DNA of 56,399 nt from W2P13-069 sp963590525 (lineage in GTDB: Bacteria; Actinomycetota; Coriobacteriia; Coriobacteriales; QAMH01), in the NCBI GenBank assembly GCA_963590525.1, contig CAVAPV010000006.1, forward strand, positions 1-56,399, written 5' to 3'. Positions 7,550 to 16,060 of the stretch are shown here, piece after piece. Position 1 is the first letter of the stretch. Each line of letters begins with the position of its first letter. The notes beneath the pieces were generated by a model. That model had not been told where the DNA came from. It did no database searches and saw only the letters and a list, made by a program, of their open reading frames with translations. The position numbers and the translations under genes are program-made.

Positions 7550-8491
7550 TTACATCTTAAGGCTCAGGTCCATCGACTGAAGCTTGTCTTTGACCTCTTC
7601 AATCGATTTGGCACCGAAGTTGCGGATATTGAGCAGATCATTCTCGGAATACTCAACCAGCTGACGCACAGAGTGGATACCAGCGCGCTTGAGGCAGTTG
7701 TAAGAACGGACGGAAAGGTCCAGATCCTCGATCTGCTTCTCAAGCTCGGTGTTCTTGCTGGGACCCTCGGGAGCAAAGATGCTTGCAACCTCGGACTCCT
7801 CGGCGCTCTCGTCCAAAGAGAGGAAAGCGCTCATGTGCTGGTTGACGATATTTGCAGACTGGCAGACAGCGGATGTCGGGTCGATGGAGCCGTTGGTCTC
7901 CACCTCCAAGATCAGCTTGTCGTAGTCAGTGCGCTGAGCGACACGGGTGTCGGTGACATCCATGGTGCAACGGCGCACGGGCGAGAACAGGGAATCGACA
8001 TGGATGATGCCGATGGGGTCCTCGGTGCGCTTGTTGCGCTCTGCAGAGACATAGCCGCGACCAACGCCGATGCGCAGGCTCATCTCGAGCTTTGCGTCCT
8101 CGGCGAGAGTGGCGATGACATGATCGGGGTTGACGAGCTGGAACTCGGCCGGAACCTCCAGATCAGCGCCAGTCACAGTGCAGGGGCCCTCGGCGGTGAG
8201 GGTGGCGGTTGCCTCCTCACCAGTGCCCAGAGCAGAGAAGACAAGTCCCTTGATGTTCAAGACGATGTCAGTCACGTCTTCGACGACACCAGGCGCGGAG
8301 GTGAACTCATGTTGAACGCCCTCGATCTTGATCGCGGTGACTGCCGCGCCGTCAAGGGAGGACAGCAGAACACGGCGCATGCTGTTGCCCAGAGTGTAGC
8401 CATAGCCACGCTCAAGCGGCTCCATGACAAAGCGCGCAGTGTTATCGTCAATCTCCTCGACGGTGACCTTGGGCCTCATGAACTCGGTCAT
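7550..8491 (-). CDS. rpoA: RNA polymerase alpha subunit
   Basis: The 313-residue product has the N-terminal dimerisation domain (LERGYGYTLGNSMRRVLLSS) that nucleates polymerase assembly, a Glu-rich linker around residue 235, and the C-terminal DNA- and activator-binding domain with SVRSYNCLKRAGIHSV and NIRNFGAKSIEEV. The length is normal. It follows rpsD and precedes rplQ, the standard alpha-operon order, so polymerase and ribosome synthesis are coupled. Confidence 0.97.
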   Translation of the reverse strand: MTEFMRPKVTVEEIDDNTARFVMEPLERGYGYTLGNSMRRVLLSSLDGAAVTAIKIEGVQHEFTSAPGVVEDVTDIVLNIKGLVFSALGTGEEATATLTAEGPCTVTGADLEVPAEFQLVNPDHVIATLAEDAKLEMSLRIGVGRGYVSAERNKRTEDPIGIIHVDSLFSPVRRCTMDVTDTRVAQRTDYDKLILEVETNGSIDPTSAVCQSANIVNQHMSAFLSLDESAEESEVASIFAPEGPSKNTELEKQIEDLDLSVRSYNCLKRAGIHSVRQLVEYSENDLLNIRNFGAKSIEEVKDKLQSMDLSLKM

Positions 8492-8535
8492 TTTTTAAGC
8501 CTCCTTGAGACTTGAACGGTTAGAACAGGACTTGC

Positions 8536-9132
8536 TTACTTGGAGTAGAGCTCGACGATGAGCTGCTCCTGGATGTCGAGATCGATCTGATCGCGAGTAG
8601 GCAGAGCCAAAACGGAGCCCTGCAGCTTCTCGATGTCGACCTCGAGCCAGCTGGGAACCTCGACGCCCTCGTTGGAGATGAGAGCGCTCTTGATGACCAG
8701 CAGGTCCTTGGCCTTGGGAGCCACGGAGACGAGGTCGCCGGCCTTGACGCGGTAAGACGGGATGTCAACGCGCTTGCCGTTGACCTGGATGTGGCCGTGG
8801 GTCACGATCTGACGAGCCTCTTTGCGGGTCTTGGCAAAGCCAAGGCGGAAGACGACGCTGTCCAGACGGGACTCGAGGATGCGCATCAGGTTCTCACCGG
8901 TGATGCCGGGCATAGCCTTGGCCTTCTTGTAGTAGCCGCGGAACTGCTTCTCCAGCACGCCGTAGATGAACTTGACCTTCTGCTTCTCACGGAGCTGAAT
9001 GCCATACTCGGACTCTTTGCGGCGGCGTTTGGGCTCGCGCTTGGAGGTCTTGTTGCTGCTGTAGCCAAGCACAACGGGATCAAGACCCAGCTGGCGGCAG
9101 CGCTTAAGAACCGGAGTTCTGTCAATTGCCAT
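8536..9132 (-). CDS. rpsD: 30S ribosomal protein S4
   Basis: The 198-residue product binds 16S rRNA early in assembly. It has the S4 domain (LDSVVFRLGFAKTRKEARQI, then GHIQVNGKRVDIPSY) and a C-terminal PTRDQIDLDIQEQLIVELYSK, the standard ending. S4 is a known translational repressor of the alpha operon in other bacteria, and regulation is plausible here because the gene order rpsM-rpsK-rpsD-rpoA-rplQ is kept. The N-terminal region has no Cys cluster, so it is the zinc-free form. Confidence 0.97.
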   Translation of the reverse strand: MAIDRTPVLKRCRQLGLDPVVLGYSSNKTSKREPKRRRKESEYGIQLREKQKVKFIYGVLEKQFRGYYKKAKAMPGITGENLMRILESRLDSVVFRLGFAKTRKEARQIVTHGHIQVNGKRVDIPSYRVKAGDLVSVAPKAKDLLVIKSALISNEGVEVPSWLEVDIEKLQGSVLALPTRDQIDLDIQEQLIVELYSK

Positions 9133-9150
9133 GTGTATCGATCCTTTCAG

Positions 9151-9549
9151 TTAGCAGCGACGGCGCTTGCAGGGGCGGCAGCCGTTGTGCGGGATGGGGG
9201 TGCAGTCCTGGATGCTTGCGACTTCGAGGCCAGCTGCCTGCAGGGAGCGGACCGCGGTCTCACGGCCGGAGCCGGGACCCTTGACGAAGACGGCAACCTT
9301 CTTCATGCCATGCTCCATAGCCATCTTGGCGGCCTGCTCGGCGGCCATCTGAGCGGCAAACGGAGTGGACTTGCGGGAGCCCTTGAAACCGACGGTACCA
9401 GCGGACTGCCAGGAGATGACGTTGCCACGGGTGTCGGTGATGCTAACGATGGTGTTGTTGAACGTGCTCTTGATGTGAGCCTGTCCAACGGTGACGTTCT
9501 TGCGATCCGCGCGGCGGACGCGAGTGTTTTGAACCTTCTTCTTTGCCAT
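9151..9549 (-). CDS. rpsK: 30S ribosomal protein S11
   Basis: The 132-residue product lies on the small-subunit platform near the E-site codon. It has the typical core (IVSITDTRGNVISWQSAG, STPFAAQMAAE, VKGPGSGRETAVRSL). The highly conserved tail usually reads GCRPPKRRRV; here it is GCRPCKRRRC, so two Cys are added next to an existing one. Whether they bind metal is unknown. It is preceded by rpsM with a 13-base gap and followed by rpsD. Confidence 0.96.
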   Translation of the reverse strand: MAKKKVQNTRVRRADRKNVTVGQAHIKSTFNNTIVSITDTRGNVISWQSAGTVGFKGSRKSTPFAAQMAAEQAAKMAMEHGMKKVAVFVKGPGSGRETAVRSLQAAGLEVASIQDCTPIPHNGCRPCKRRRC

Positions 9550-9562
9550 TTCTCTACCTCAC

Positions 9563-9934
9563 CTAGGCCTTCTTCTTTGCGCCGATTTGCTTGCGCGGAC
9601 CCTTGCGGGTACGGGCGTTGGTGTGGGTGCGCTGGCCGCGGACGGGCAGACCCTTGCGGTGACGCAGGCCACGGTAGCAGCCGATCTCCATCAGACGCTT
9701 GATGTTCTGGGAGGTCTCGCGGCGCAGGTCGCCTTCAACGGTGAAGTTGGAGTCGATGTAGTCACGCAGCTTGATGGTCTCTTCCTCTGTGAGGTCGCGG
9801 ACACGGGTGTCCGGGTTGACGCCAGTCTCAGCGCAGATCTTCTTAGCGCTGGTCAAGCCGATGCCATAAATGTAAGTCAGACCAATTTCCACGCGCTTCT
9901 CGCGCGGAAGGTCGACACCAAGAATACGAGCCAA
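9563..9934 (-). CDS. rpsM: 30S ribosomal protein S13
   Basis: The 123-residue product sits at the head of the small subunit and contacts the P-site tRNA and L5. MARILGVDLPREKRVEIGLTY and the basic tail with GLPVRGQRTHTNARTRKGPR are diagnostic. The GIG segment (YIYGIGLTSAKKI) forms the helix-two-turn-helix. It follows rpmJ with about 15 bases between, the normal alpha-operon order. Confidence 0.97.
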   Translation of the reverse strand: MARILGVDLPREKRVEIGLTYIYGIGLTSAKKICAETGVNPDTRVRDLTEEETIKLRDYIDSNFTVEGDLRRETSQNIKRLMEIGCYRGLRHRKGLPVRGQRTHTNARTRKGPRKQIGAKKKA

Positions 9935-9949
9935 TGTCGTTCCCTTCCT

Positions 9950-10063
9950 TTAACCCTGACGCTGCTTATGACGAGGGTTCTCGCAGATCACGTAAACCTT
10001 GCCATGACGTCGGATGACCTTGCACTTATCGCACATTCGTTTTACCGAAGGACGTACCTTCAT
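9950..10063 (-). CDS. rpmJ: 50S ribosomal protein L36
   Basis: A 37-residue product translated directly from the sequence: MKVRPSVKRMCDKCKVIRRH, ending KQRQG. It is the zinc-binding form of L36, with a Cys pair (CDKC), a third Cys in VICEN and a His. It is the smallest large-subunit protein and is placed where expected, between infA and rpsM. The ATG at 10063 has GAAAGG upstream on the minus strand. Confidence 0.95.
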   Translation of the reverse strand: MKVRPSVKRMCDKCKVIRRHGKVYVICENPRHKQRQG

Positions 10064-10178
10064 AATTCACATACCTTTCGATGAGTGCTTAACACTTCAA
10101 ATCTATTTACACGCCGCAGCCGCAGGCGGTTGTTTTCTCACTTGGTGATGCCGTGCCTAGAAACAATGAGAGCTACAA
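10064..10178. other. infA-rpmJ spacer
   Basis: A 115-base gap with a GC-rich CCGC/GCGG segment and a short AGTG-TTAAG-CACT inverted repeat ahead of the rpmJ ribosome site. No gene was seen. It may hold a weak internal promoter or processing site. Confidence 0.35.
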
Positions 10179-10397
10179 CTACTTGTAGCGATAGGTGATC
10201 CTGCCGCGATCGAGGTCGTAGGGAGACAGCTCGATAGTGACTTTGTCACCGGGAAGGATCTTGATGTAGTGCATGCGCATCTTGCCGGAGATATGAGCCA
10301 AGACCTGATGGCCGTTTTCCAGCTCGACCTTGAACATTGCATTGGGAAGCGGCTCTACAACCGTACCCTCAAGTTCAATTGCATCTTCTTTTGCCAC
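10179..10397 (-). CDS. infA: Translation initiation factor IF-1
   Basis: The 72-residue single OB-fold protein starts MAKEDAIELEGTVVE and ends RGRITYRYK, as is standard for IF-1. It blocks the ribosomal A site during initiation together with IF-2 and IF-3. It follows map after an 87-base spacer that contains a 12-base-pair hairpin and a possible promoter, and precedes rpmJ, the usual order in Gram-positives. Confidence 0.97.
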   Translation of the reverse strand: MAKEDAIELEGTVVEPLPNAMFKVELENGHQVLAHISGKMRMHYIKILPGDKVTIELSPYDLDRGRITYRYK

Positions 10398-10428
10398 TGA
10401 TTTATCCTTCTCTCATTTAGACACACAT

Positions 10429-10463
10429 AGGCAGTCGGTTATATTACTGCAAACCGACTGCCT
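10429..10463 (-). promoter_or_regulatory. Perfect 12-bp inverted repeat and possible infA promoter
   Basis: AGGCAGTCGGTT and AACCGACTGCCT flank an 11-base loop between map and infA. On the minus strand TTGCAT and TAATAT, 18 bases apart, overlap it and could be an infA promoter. No T tract follows, so it may be an operator or a processing hairpin rather than a terminator. Confidence 0.45.
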
Positions 10464-10484
10464 TATGCAAGATAAATTTTAAAC

Positions 10485-11252
10485 TTATTCGTTTGTGAGG
10501 ATGAGCGGCCCGTCAGCCGTGATGGCGATGGACTTCTCAAAGTGAGCGGCATTGGAACCGTCGTTGGTGACGACGCCCCAGTTGTCCTCGATGGTATGAA
10601 CCTTGCATGAGCCGATCGTAACCATGGGCTCGATTGCCAAGGTCATGCCCTCGACGAGCTTGAGACCCTTGCCAGGACGTCCGTAGTTGGGGACGTTGGG
10701 AGGCTCGTGCATGACACGACCCACACCGTGTCCAACGTATTCGCGCAACACGTCAAAGCCGTGAGCTGCAGCCAAAGACTGGATTGCATGGCCGATGTCT
10801 CCCAAGGTGTTGCCCGGCACGGCTTGCTCGATGCCAGCCCACATGCAGGCCTCGGTTACCTCGAGCAGCTCGCGATCAAGATCGGAGATGTTGCCCACCG
10901 CAAAGGTGGCAGCGTTATCCCCCACCCATCCGTCAACAGTAGCTCCGGTATCGATAGAGACGATATCGCCGTCTTTGAGGATGACGTTTTTGCTGGGGAT
11001 GCCGTGAACGACCATGTCGTTAAGGGAGATGCATGCCGATCCTGGAAATCCGTACAGCCCCTTGAAAGACGGCTTGCCACCATCAAGACGAATCATAGTC
11101 TCTATGTACTCGTCGATCTCCCAAGTTGAGATACCCGGGCGGATGATCTCTCCGGCCAAGCGCAAGACCTTAGCAGAGAGACGGTCTGCCTCCCTAAAGG
11201 CCTCGATCTCTGCCTTGGACTTGAGGACGGGCTTTTCTGTGTGGCGAGCCAT
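10485..11252 (-). CDS. map: Methionine aminopeptidase, type I
   Basis: The 255-residue metalloprotease removes the initiator Met from new proteins. The metal ligands are visible in the family motifs: SIDTGATVDGWVGDNAATF (two Asp), YVGHGVGRVMHEPPNVPNYG (His), AIEPMV (Glu) and a C-terminal Glu in the HFEKSIAI region. There is no N-terminal zinc-finger extension. Its ATG overlaps the adk stop as TAATG, indicating translational coupling. The order secY-adk-map-infA is standard. Confidence 0.96.
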   Translation of the reverse strand: MARHTEKPVLKSKAEIEAFREADRLSAKVLRLAGEIIRPGISTWEIDEYIETMIRLDGGKPSFKGLYGFPGSACISLNDMVVHGIPSKNVILKDGDIVSIDTGATVDGWVGDNAATFAVGNISDLDRELLEVTEACMWAGIEQAVPGNTLGDIGHAIQSLAAAHGFDVLREYVGHGVGRVMHEPPNVPNYGRPGKGLKLVEGMTLAIEPMVTIGSCKVHTIEDNWGVVTNDGSNAAHFEKSIAITADGPLILTNE

Positions 11253-11878
11253 TAGAGTTGCACGGCTTCCTTGATGGCAGCAAAGACATCAGCCGGATCT
11301 TGGTCGCCTTCGACAGTGGTGAGGATTCCGTTGCCACGGTAGTAGTCGATGAGAGGGGCAGTGGACTTGTCGTAAGCCTCAAGGCGCGTGCGCACGGAGC
11401 CTGCGTTATCATCGGCACGTTGGTAGAGCTCTGCACCGCACTCGGGGCATTTCTCACCGTTATCGATAGTGCCGATAAAGCTGCAGCCCTTGCACAGGCG
11501 GCGCTTGGAGATGCGGTTTACAACAACCTCGTTGTCAACGTTGATGGCAACGGCATAGTCGAGCTTGGTGCCCAGCTGCGCAAAGACGCTGTCCAAAGAA
11601 ACAGCCTGGGCAGAAGTGCGGGGAAAGCCGTCGAGCAGGTAGGAAGCAGAAGGATCTGCCTTCAGGAGCTCTTCGACCAAGCCGATGACGACCTCATCGG
11701 GGACGAGCTCTCCGGCATCCATATAACCCTTGGCTTTAACACCCAGATCAGTGCCCTCTTTGACAGCTGCGCGAAGCAAGTCACCGGTAGAGACATGCTT
11801 GAAACCAAAGGCCTCGACGAGCTTTGCAGACTGAGTGCCCTTGCCGGCACCGGGTGCACCCAACAAGACGATGTTCAT
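11252..11878 (-). CDS. adk: Adenylate kinase
   Basis: The 208-residue enzyme interconverts ATP plus AMP with two ADP. It has the P-loop GAPGAGKGTQ, the AMP site STGDLLRAA, DGFPRT, and a lid domain with CKGC and CPEC separated by about 15 residues. This is the four-Cys zinc-binding lid common in Gram-positive adenylate kinases. It lies between secY and map. Confidence 0.97.
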   Translation of the reverse strand: MNIVLLGAPGAGKGTQSAKLVEAFGFKHVSTGDLLRAAVKEGTDLGVKAKGYMDAGELVPDEVVIGLVEELLKADPSASYLLDGFPRTSAQAVSLDSVFAQLGTKLDYAVAINVDNEVVVNRISKRRLCKGCSFIGTIDNGEKCPECGAELYQRADDNAGSVRTRLEAYDKSTAPLIDYYRGNGILTTVEGDQDPADVFAAIKEAVQL

Positions 11879-11898
11879 AGTGAACTCCTTAAAGTAGA

Positions 11899-11931
11899 AG
11901 CGGCCCCGCCCCTCAAGAGGGAGAGGCCGCT
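11899..11931 (-). other. Hairpin between secY and adk
   Basis: AGCGGCC pairs with GGCCGCT around an imperfect inner stem. It lies in the 76-base secY-adk gap and has no T tract, so it is likely a processing or stability hairpin. Confidence 0.45.
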
Positions 11932-11954
11932 ATGTGACCAACCTATACGGCGTC

Positions 11955-13253
11955 TTATTTGAAGAAACCGTCGTAGTTGTGCATCTTGAGCTGGCTTTCG
12001 AGCTTGGTCATGGTGTCAAGCGCAACGCCAACCATAATCAGGACAGACGTGCCGCCAAACAACTGGATCAAGTTGTTGCCGCTAAACGAGTACAGAATCG
12101 ACGGGATAACCGCAATCACAGCCAGGAACAAAGCGCCAGGCAAGGTGATGTGGTTGATGACGTCTTTCATGTACTGAACAGTGGCGCCACCGGGACGAAC
12201 ACCCGGGATGAAGCCGCCGTTGTTCTTGAGGTTATCCGCAGTCTCCTCGGGGTGATACATCATGGATGTGTAGAAGTACGCAAAGAACACGATGAGCACC
12301 ACGGTGAGAATCCAGTTACCCGCGCCTGCCGAGCAGAAGTTTGCAAAAGCAGACAGCCAGCCGGCATCAGAGAAGAAGGCAGCGAGCTGAGCGGGAACAT
12401 ACAAGATCGCCGAGGCAAAGATGATGGGGATAACGCCGGAACCGTTGACCTTGAAAGGCAGGTAGGTGGACTGTCCACCCATGACCCTGCGACCAACCAC
12501 GCGCTTGGAGTAAGACACGGGGATGCGGCGCTGGCCACGCTCGATGAAGACGATGGCCGGAATCACGAGCAGGATGACCAAGACGACCACCACAGTCAAG
12601 ATAACGCCCTGCATCGGGTCCGAAGAGTTCTGCACGGAGTCGAGCAGAGCGCTTGGGAGACGCGCGACGATACTTGCAAAGATGATCAAGGACATGCCGT
12701 TGCCGATGCCGCGCTGCGTGATGAGCTCGCCCATCCACATGATGAACGCGGTACCTGCAACCAGCGTGACCACGATGATGATGCTCGTGAGCCAAACGGG
12801 CATGCCGGTATCGGCAAAGGAGATGCCAAACTGGGCGCTTTGGAACAACACGAGGTAGCCCACAGCATTGATGAAGCCCAAGATCAGCGTCAGGTAGCGG
12901 GTGATTCGAGTGATCTTGCGCTGACCGCTCTCTCCCTCTTTAGCCCAACGGGTAAGTGCGGGAATAACACCCTGCATCAGCTGCATGATGATGGATGCCG
13001 TGATGTAGGGCATGATGCCCAGGGAGAAAACGGAGAAGTACTCGAGCGCACCGCCAGAGAACAGGTTGAGCATGAGCAAAGCAGCACCGGTGCTGTCTGT
13101 CGTGCCCTTGAAGCTGTCCACGAGCTCGGCGAAAGGAATGCCCGGAACGGGGATGAAGCATCCCACGCGATACAGGGCGATAATCGCCAGGGTGAAGAAG
13201 ATCTTCTTGCGAAGATCCTTCACCTTCATTGCGTTTGCGAGTGCCTTCAGCAC
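11955..13253 (-). CDS. secY: Protein translocase subunit SecY
   Basis: The 432-residue polytopic protein forms the secretion channel with SecE and SecG. About ten hydrophobic helices are visible, with diagnostic stretches GIMPYITASIIMQL (plug and helix 2 region) and RGIGNGMSLIIFASI. The start is GTG at 13253, one base after the rplO stop, with GGAGGAAAGG upstream inside rplO. The position after rplO is canonical. Confidence 0.97.
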   Translation of the reverse strand: MLKALANAMKVKDLRKKIFFTLAIIALYRVGCFIPVPGIPFAELVDSFKGTTDSTGAALLMLNLFSGGALEYFSVFSLGIMPYITASIIMQLMQGVIPALTRWAKEGESGQRKITRITRYLTLILGFINAVGYLVLFQSAQFGISFADTGMPVWLTSIIIVVTLVAGTAFIMWMGELITQRGIGNGMSLIIFASIVARLPSALLDSVQNSSDPMQGVILTVVVVLVILLVIPAIVFIERGQRRIPVSYSKRVVGRRVMGGQSTYLPFKVNGSGVIPIIFASAILYVPAQLAAFFSDAGWLSAFANFCSAGAGNWILTVVLIVFFAYFYTSMMYHPEETADNLKNNGGFIPGVRPGGATVQYMKDVINHITLPGALFLAVIAVIPSILYSFSGNNLIQLFGGTSVLIMVGVALDTMTKLESQLKMHNYDGFFK

Positions 13254-13254
13254 G

Positions 13255-13695
13255 TTACTCGACCTTTCCTCCAGCGGCCTCGATCTTGGCCTGTGCGGAA
13301 GCGGAAACCTTGTCGACCTTGACGGTCACAGCCTTGGTGATCTCGCCGTCGCCGAGAACCTTAACCAGGGCGTCTGCATGCTTGATGATGCCCTTGGCAA
13401 CCAGGGACTCGTGATCGACGACCTCGCCGGCCTCGTACTTGTCCTCGATGCGGGCAACGTTAACGGGCAGGTACTCCTTGCGGTTGATGTTGCGGAAACC
13501 GGGGAGCTTGGGGAGACGCATTGCCAGAGGAGTCTGGCCGCCCTCAAAGCCCGGGCCCTTGGTGCCGCCGGCGCGGGATGCCTGGCCGTTAGAGCCACGA
13601 CCGGACTTGCCGCCGTTGCCGGAGCCATGGCCGCGACCAACGCGCTTGCGGGAGTGGGTGGAGCCGGGAGCCGGCTTAAGATCGTGCAGGTTCAT
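13255..13695 (-). CDS. rplO: 50S ribosomal protein L15
   Basis: The 146-residue product starts MNLHDLKPAPGSTHSRKRVG with GAAGGAG upstream; a longer frame 5' of it lacks L15 character. The Gly/Arg-rich N-terminal half (RGHGSGNGGKSGRG) threads into 23S rRNA, and the C-terminal half is the globular domain. The gene precedes secY almost without a gap. Confidence 0.96.
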   Translation of the reverse strand: MNLHDLKPAPGSTHSRKRVGRGHGSGNGGKSGRGSNGQASRAGGTKGPGFEGGQTPLAMRLPKLPGFRNINRKEYLPVNVARIEDKYEAGEVVDHESLVAKGIIKHADALVKVLGDGEITKAVTVKVDKVSASAQAKIEAAGGKVE

Positions 13696-13743
13696 TTGAT
13701 TCTCCTTCGAATCGCTAGGCATCTGCAGTTAAAAGCGCAGATG

Positions 13744-13807
13744 TGCCGGCAGCTCGCCGCCGGCAGACTTCCAAATCGGGCCGCGCATCATCTGCGCAGC
13801 CCGATTT
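13744..13807 (-). other. Two hairpins between rpmD and rplO
   Basis: The first (13773-13807) has nine outer base pairs, AAATCGGGC with GCCCGATTT, extended by TGCGC pairs. The second (13744-13765) is TGCCGGC with GCCGGCA. They fill most of the 121-base gap. There is no good T tract, so processing, stability or partial attenuation is more likely than full termination. Confidence 0.55.
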
Positions 13808-13816
13808 ATAACCAAT

Positions 13817-14005
13817 TTAGATGTTCTCAACCTTGATGAGATGCTTGACCTTGAAGATCATGCCGCGGATGCACTCGTTGTCCACGTGATCGCGGGTCTT
13901 GCCGATGCGGCCGAGACCAAGAGCCTTAAGAGTGGCCAGCTGGTCTTTCTTGTAGCCGATGGCGGACTTGACCTGAGTCAGGCGAAGAGTCTTGTTATCT
14001 GCCAT
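13817..14005 (-). CDS. rpmD: 50S ribosomal protein L30
   Basis: A 62-residue product with the L30 ferredoxin-like core (LRLTQVKSAIGYKKDQ, LKALGLGRIGKTRDH). Its ATG overlaps the rpsE stop (TAATG), so translation is probably coupled. It is followed by a hairpin-rich gap before rplO. Confidence 0.95.
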   Translation of the reverse strand: MADNKTLRLTQVKSAIGYKKDQLATLKALGLGRIGKTRDHVDNECIRGMIFKVKHLIKVENI

Positions 14006-14547
14006 TACTGAACCTTCTTTCCGTAGATCTGGCCGAGGTTCATACCACGCTTAGCAGCGACTTCCTCGGGGGAGGAGAGGTCTGCAAGACCGGCAGCGGC
14101 AGCCTTGACGGAGTTCATCGCGTTGTCGGTGCCCAGGGACTTGGACATAACGTCCTTGATGCCTGCGAGCTCGAACAGAGCGCGGACAGGGCCGCCGGCG
14201 ATGATACCGGTACCAGCGACAGCCGGCTTGATGAGAACGCGGCCAGCGCCAAACTCGCCGATGACCTCATGAGGAATGGTGCCTTCCTCGGTCACAGGGA
14301 CCTTGAACATGTTCTTCTTGGCGTCTTCCACAGCCTTGGAGATAGCCATGGGGACCTCGGCGGACTTGCCCATGCCGATGCCAACCTTGCCCTTGCGATC
14401 ACCCACGACCACCAGAGCGCTCAGGCTCAGGCGACGGCCGCCCTTGACGGTCTTGGAAACGCGGTTGATGACGACAACCTGCTCTTCCAGCTCGGGGACT
14501 GCAGGATTGGCCTGCTTGTTGGACCTGTTGTTAGACCTTTGTGCCAT
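14005..14547 (-). CDS. rpsE: 30S ribosomal protein S5
   Basis: The 180-residue product has the double-stranded-RNA-binding-like N domain (VVINRVSKTVKGGRRLSLSA) and the C domain with GTGIIAGGPVRALFE. S5 takes part in decoding fidelity and helicase activity at mRNA entry. The ATG at 14547 is chosen because the GGGGAG ribosome site is correctly spaced for it; a GTG three codons upstream overlaps that site. Confidence 0.96.
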   Translation of the reverse strand: MAQRSNNRSNKQANPAVPELEEQVVVINRVSKTVKGGRRLSLSALVVVGDRKGKVGIGMGKSAEVPMAISKAVEDAKKNMFKVPVTEEGTIPHEVIGEFGAGRVLIKPAVAGTGIIAGGPVRALFELAGIKDVMSKSLGTDNAMNSVKAAAAGLADLSSPEEVAAKRGMNLGQIYGKKVQ

Positions 14548-14564
14548 GAAATCCACTCCCCTTT

Positions 14565-14933
14565 CTAGAACTTGAGACCAGCTTCGCGGGCTGCATCCGC
14601 GAGAGACTTGATACGGCCATGATACAGACGACCACCGCGGTCAAAGACGATGGTGTCGATGCCAGCGGCCAAAGCGCGCTCGGCAACGAGCTTGCCGACG
14701 ACAGCGGCGCCCTCGATGTTGCCGCCGTTTTTGCCGGTAGCCTTGAACTCAGCATCGAGAGAGGATGCGCTGACCAGGGTATGGCCGGCAACGTCGTCGA
14801 TAACCTGAGCGTAGATGTTGGTGTTAGAGCGGGTCACGCGGAGGCGAGGACGCTCAGGGGTACCGGAGATCTTGCCACGGACGCGGCGAATGCGACGGGC
14901 AAGGCCCTCCTTCTTAAGCTTCTGCTTATCCAT
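14565..14933 (-). CDS. rplR: 50S ribosomal protein L18
   Basis: The 122-residue product binds 5S rRNA. It starts with a basic RRIRRVRGKISGTPERPRL segment and has YAQVIDD and ALAAGIDTIVFDRGG, followed by GRIKSLADAAREAGL, all typical of L18. It lies between rplF and rpsE in the canonical order. Confidence 0.97.
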   Translation of the reverse strand: MDKQKLKKEGLARRIRRVRGKISGTPERPRLRVTRSNTNIYAQVIDDVAGHTLVSASSLDAEFKATGKNGGNIEGAAVVGKLVAERALAAGIDTIVFDRGGRLYHGRIKSLADAAREAGLKF

Positions 14934-14959
14934 TGTTTCTTACACTCCTTGAAATCAGC

Positions 14960-14975
14960 CCGGTTTGTTAACCGG
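14960..14975 (-). other. Small hairpin between rplF and rplR
   Basis: CCGGTT and AACCGG are separated by a 4-base loop in the 48-base rplF-rplR gap. It has no T tract. Confidence 0.4.
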
Positions 14976-14981
14976 CGAAAA

Positions 14982-15521
14982 CTACTTGGCAGTCTTGCCT
15001 TCCTTGCGGCGGACATGCTCGCCCTGGTAGCGGATGCCCTTGCCCTTGTAGGGCTCGGGTTTACGCCACTTGCGAATATCAGCTGCAACCTGGCCGACCT
15101 GCTGCTTGTCGATGCCGGAAACAACGATCTTTGCCTGGTCGGGGCACTCGAAGGTGATGCCCTCCGGGGTCTTGACGATCACGGGGTGGGAGTAACCGAG
15201 GTTGAGCTCCAGATGATCGCCCTTGACAGCGGCACGATAGCCAACGCCGACAAGCTCGAGGGTCTTGGAGTAACCCTGGGACACGCCGATGATCATGTTG
15301 TTGATAAGAGTGCGGACAAGACCGTGCTGCGCACGGCTCATGCGCTCGTCATCCGGGCGGGAGACGACGATGGAGCCGTCTTCTGCCTTCTCGATGGTGA
15401 GCTTGTTGTAGAAGGACTGAGTCAGCTCGCCCTTGGGGCCCTTAACGGTGACTTCAGTGCCATTGATGGAAACCTCGACTCCGGCCGGGACGGAGACGGG
15501 CAGTTTACCGATACGAGACAT
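14982..15521 (-). CDS. rplF: 50S ribosomal protein L6
   Basis: The 179-residue product has two tandem L6 folds: MSRIGKLPVSVPAGVEVSI starts the first, and the C-terminal signature RKWRKPEPYKGKGIRYQGE ends the second. L6 sits near the factor-binding site and the sarcin-ricin loop. The length and position between rpsH and rplR are normal. Confidence 0.97.
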   Translation of the reverse strand: MSRIGKLPVSVPAGVEVSINGTEVTVKGPKGELTQSFYNKLTIEKAEDGSIVVSRPDDERMSRAQHGLVRTLINNMIIGVSQGYSKTLELVGVGYRAAVKGDHLELNLGYSHPVIVKTPEGITFECPDQAKIVVSGIDKQQVGQVAADIRKWRKPEPYKGKGIRYQGEHVRRKEGKTAK

Positions 15522-15547
15522 GTAACTTGCTCCTTTCCGTTAACCGA

Positions 15548-15946
15548 TTACCAGACGTATGCCAAGACCTCGCCGCCGACGCCAGCAAGACGCGCGTCGC
15601 GGTCGGTCATGACACCCTTAGAGGTGGAGATGATTGCAGTACCCAGACCACCGAGCACGCGGGGCAGCTCGTCCTTGCCTGCGTAGATGCGCAGACCAGG
15701 CTTGGAGATGCGGCGGATGCCCTTGATGACCTTGGCCTTTTTCTCGCCGTACTTGAGAGTGACGGTCAACTCGTTTTGAGGTGCCTTCTCGGTGACCTCG
15801 TACTCGGAGATGTAGCCTTCCTCCTTAAGGATGCGGGCGATCTCGACGAGCTTTTTGGAAGACGGCATAGATGTCTTCTCATGGTTCGCAGTGTTTGCGT
15901 TACGGATGCGCGTAAGCATATCTGCGATGGGATCGGTGACGCTCAT
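15548..15946 (-). CDS. rpsH: 30S ribosomal protein S8
   Basis: The 132-residue product is a primary 16S rRNA binder. DPIADMLTRIRNAN at the start and the C-terminal STSKGVMTDRDARLAGVGGE are the signature segments. In other bacteria S8 represses its own operon by binding mRNA; the structured spacers on both sides of rpsN could be targets, which is inference only. Confidence 0.97.
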   Translation of the reverse strand: MSVTDPIADMLTRIRNANTANHEKTSMPSSKKLVEIARILKEEGYISEYEVTEKAPQNELTVTLKYGEKKAKVIKGIRRISKPGLRIYAGKDELPRVLGGLGTAIISTSKGVMTDRDARLAGVGGEVLAYVW

Positions 15947-16023
15947 TGATTCCTCCTATGGTTCGTTGATGACTGCGGATGAGCGGTTCGTGATCACCCT
16001 TAGCGACCACGCCTTCTCAGGGC

Positions 16024-16042
16024 AGCCCGATGCACACGGGCT
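16024..16042 (-). other. Hairpin between rpsN and rpsH
   Basis: AGCCCG and CGGGCT around a 7-base loop, in a 114-base gap that otherwise shows no gene. There is no T tract. Confidence 0.4.
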
Positions 16043-16060
16043 ATGCTGTTGGGCTAATGC

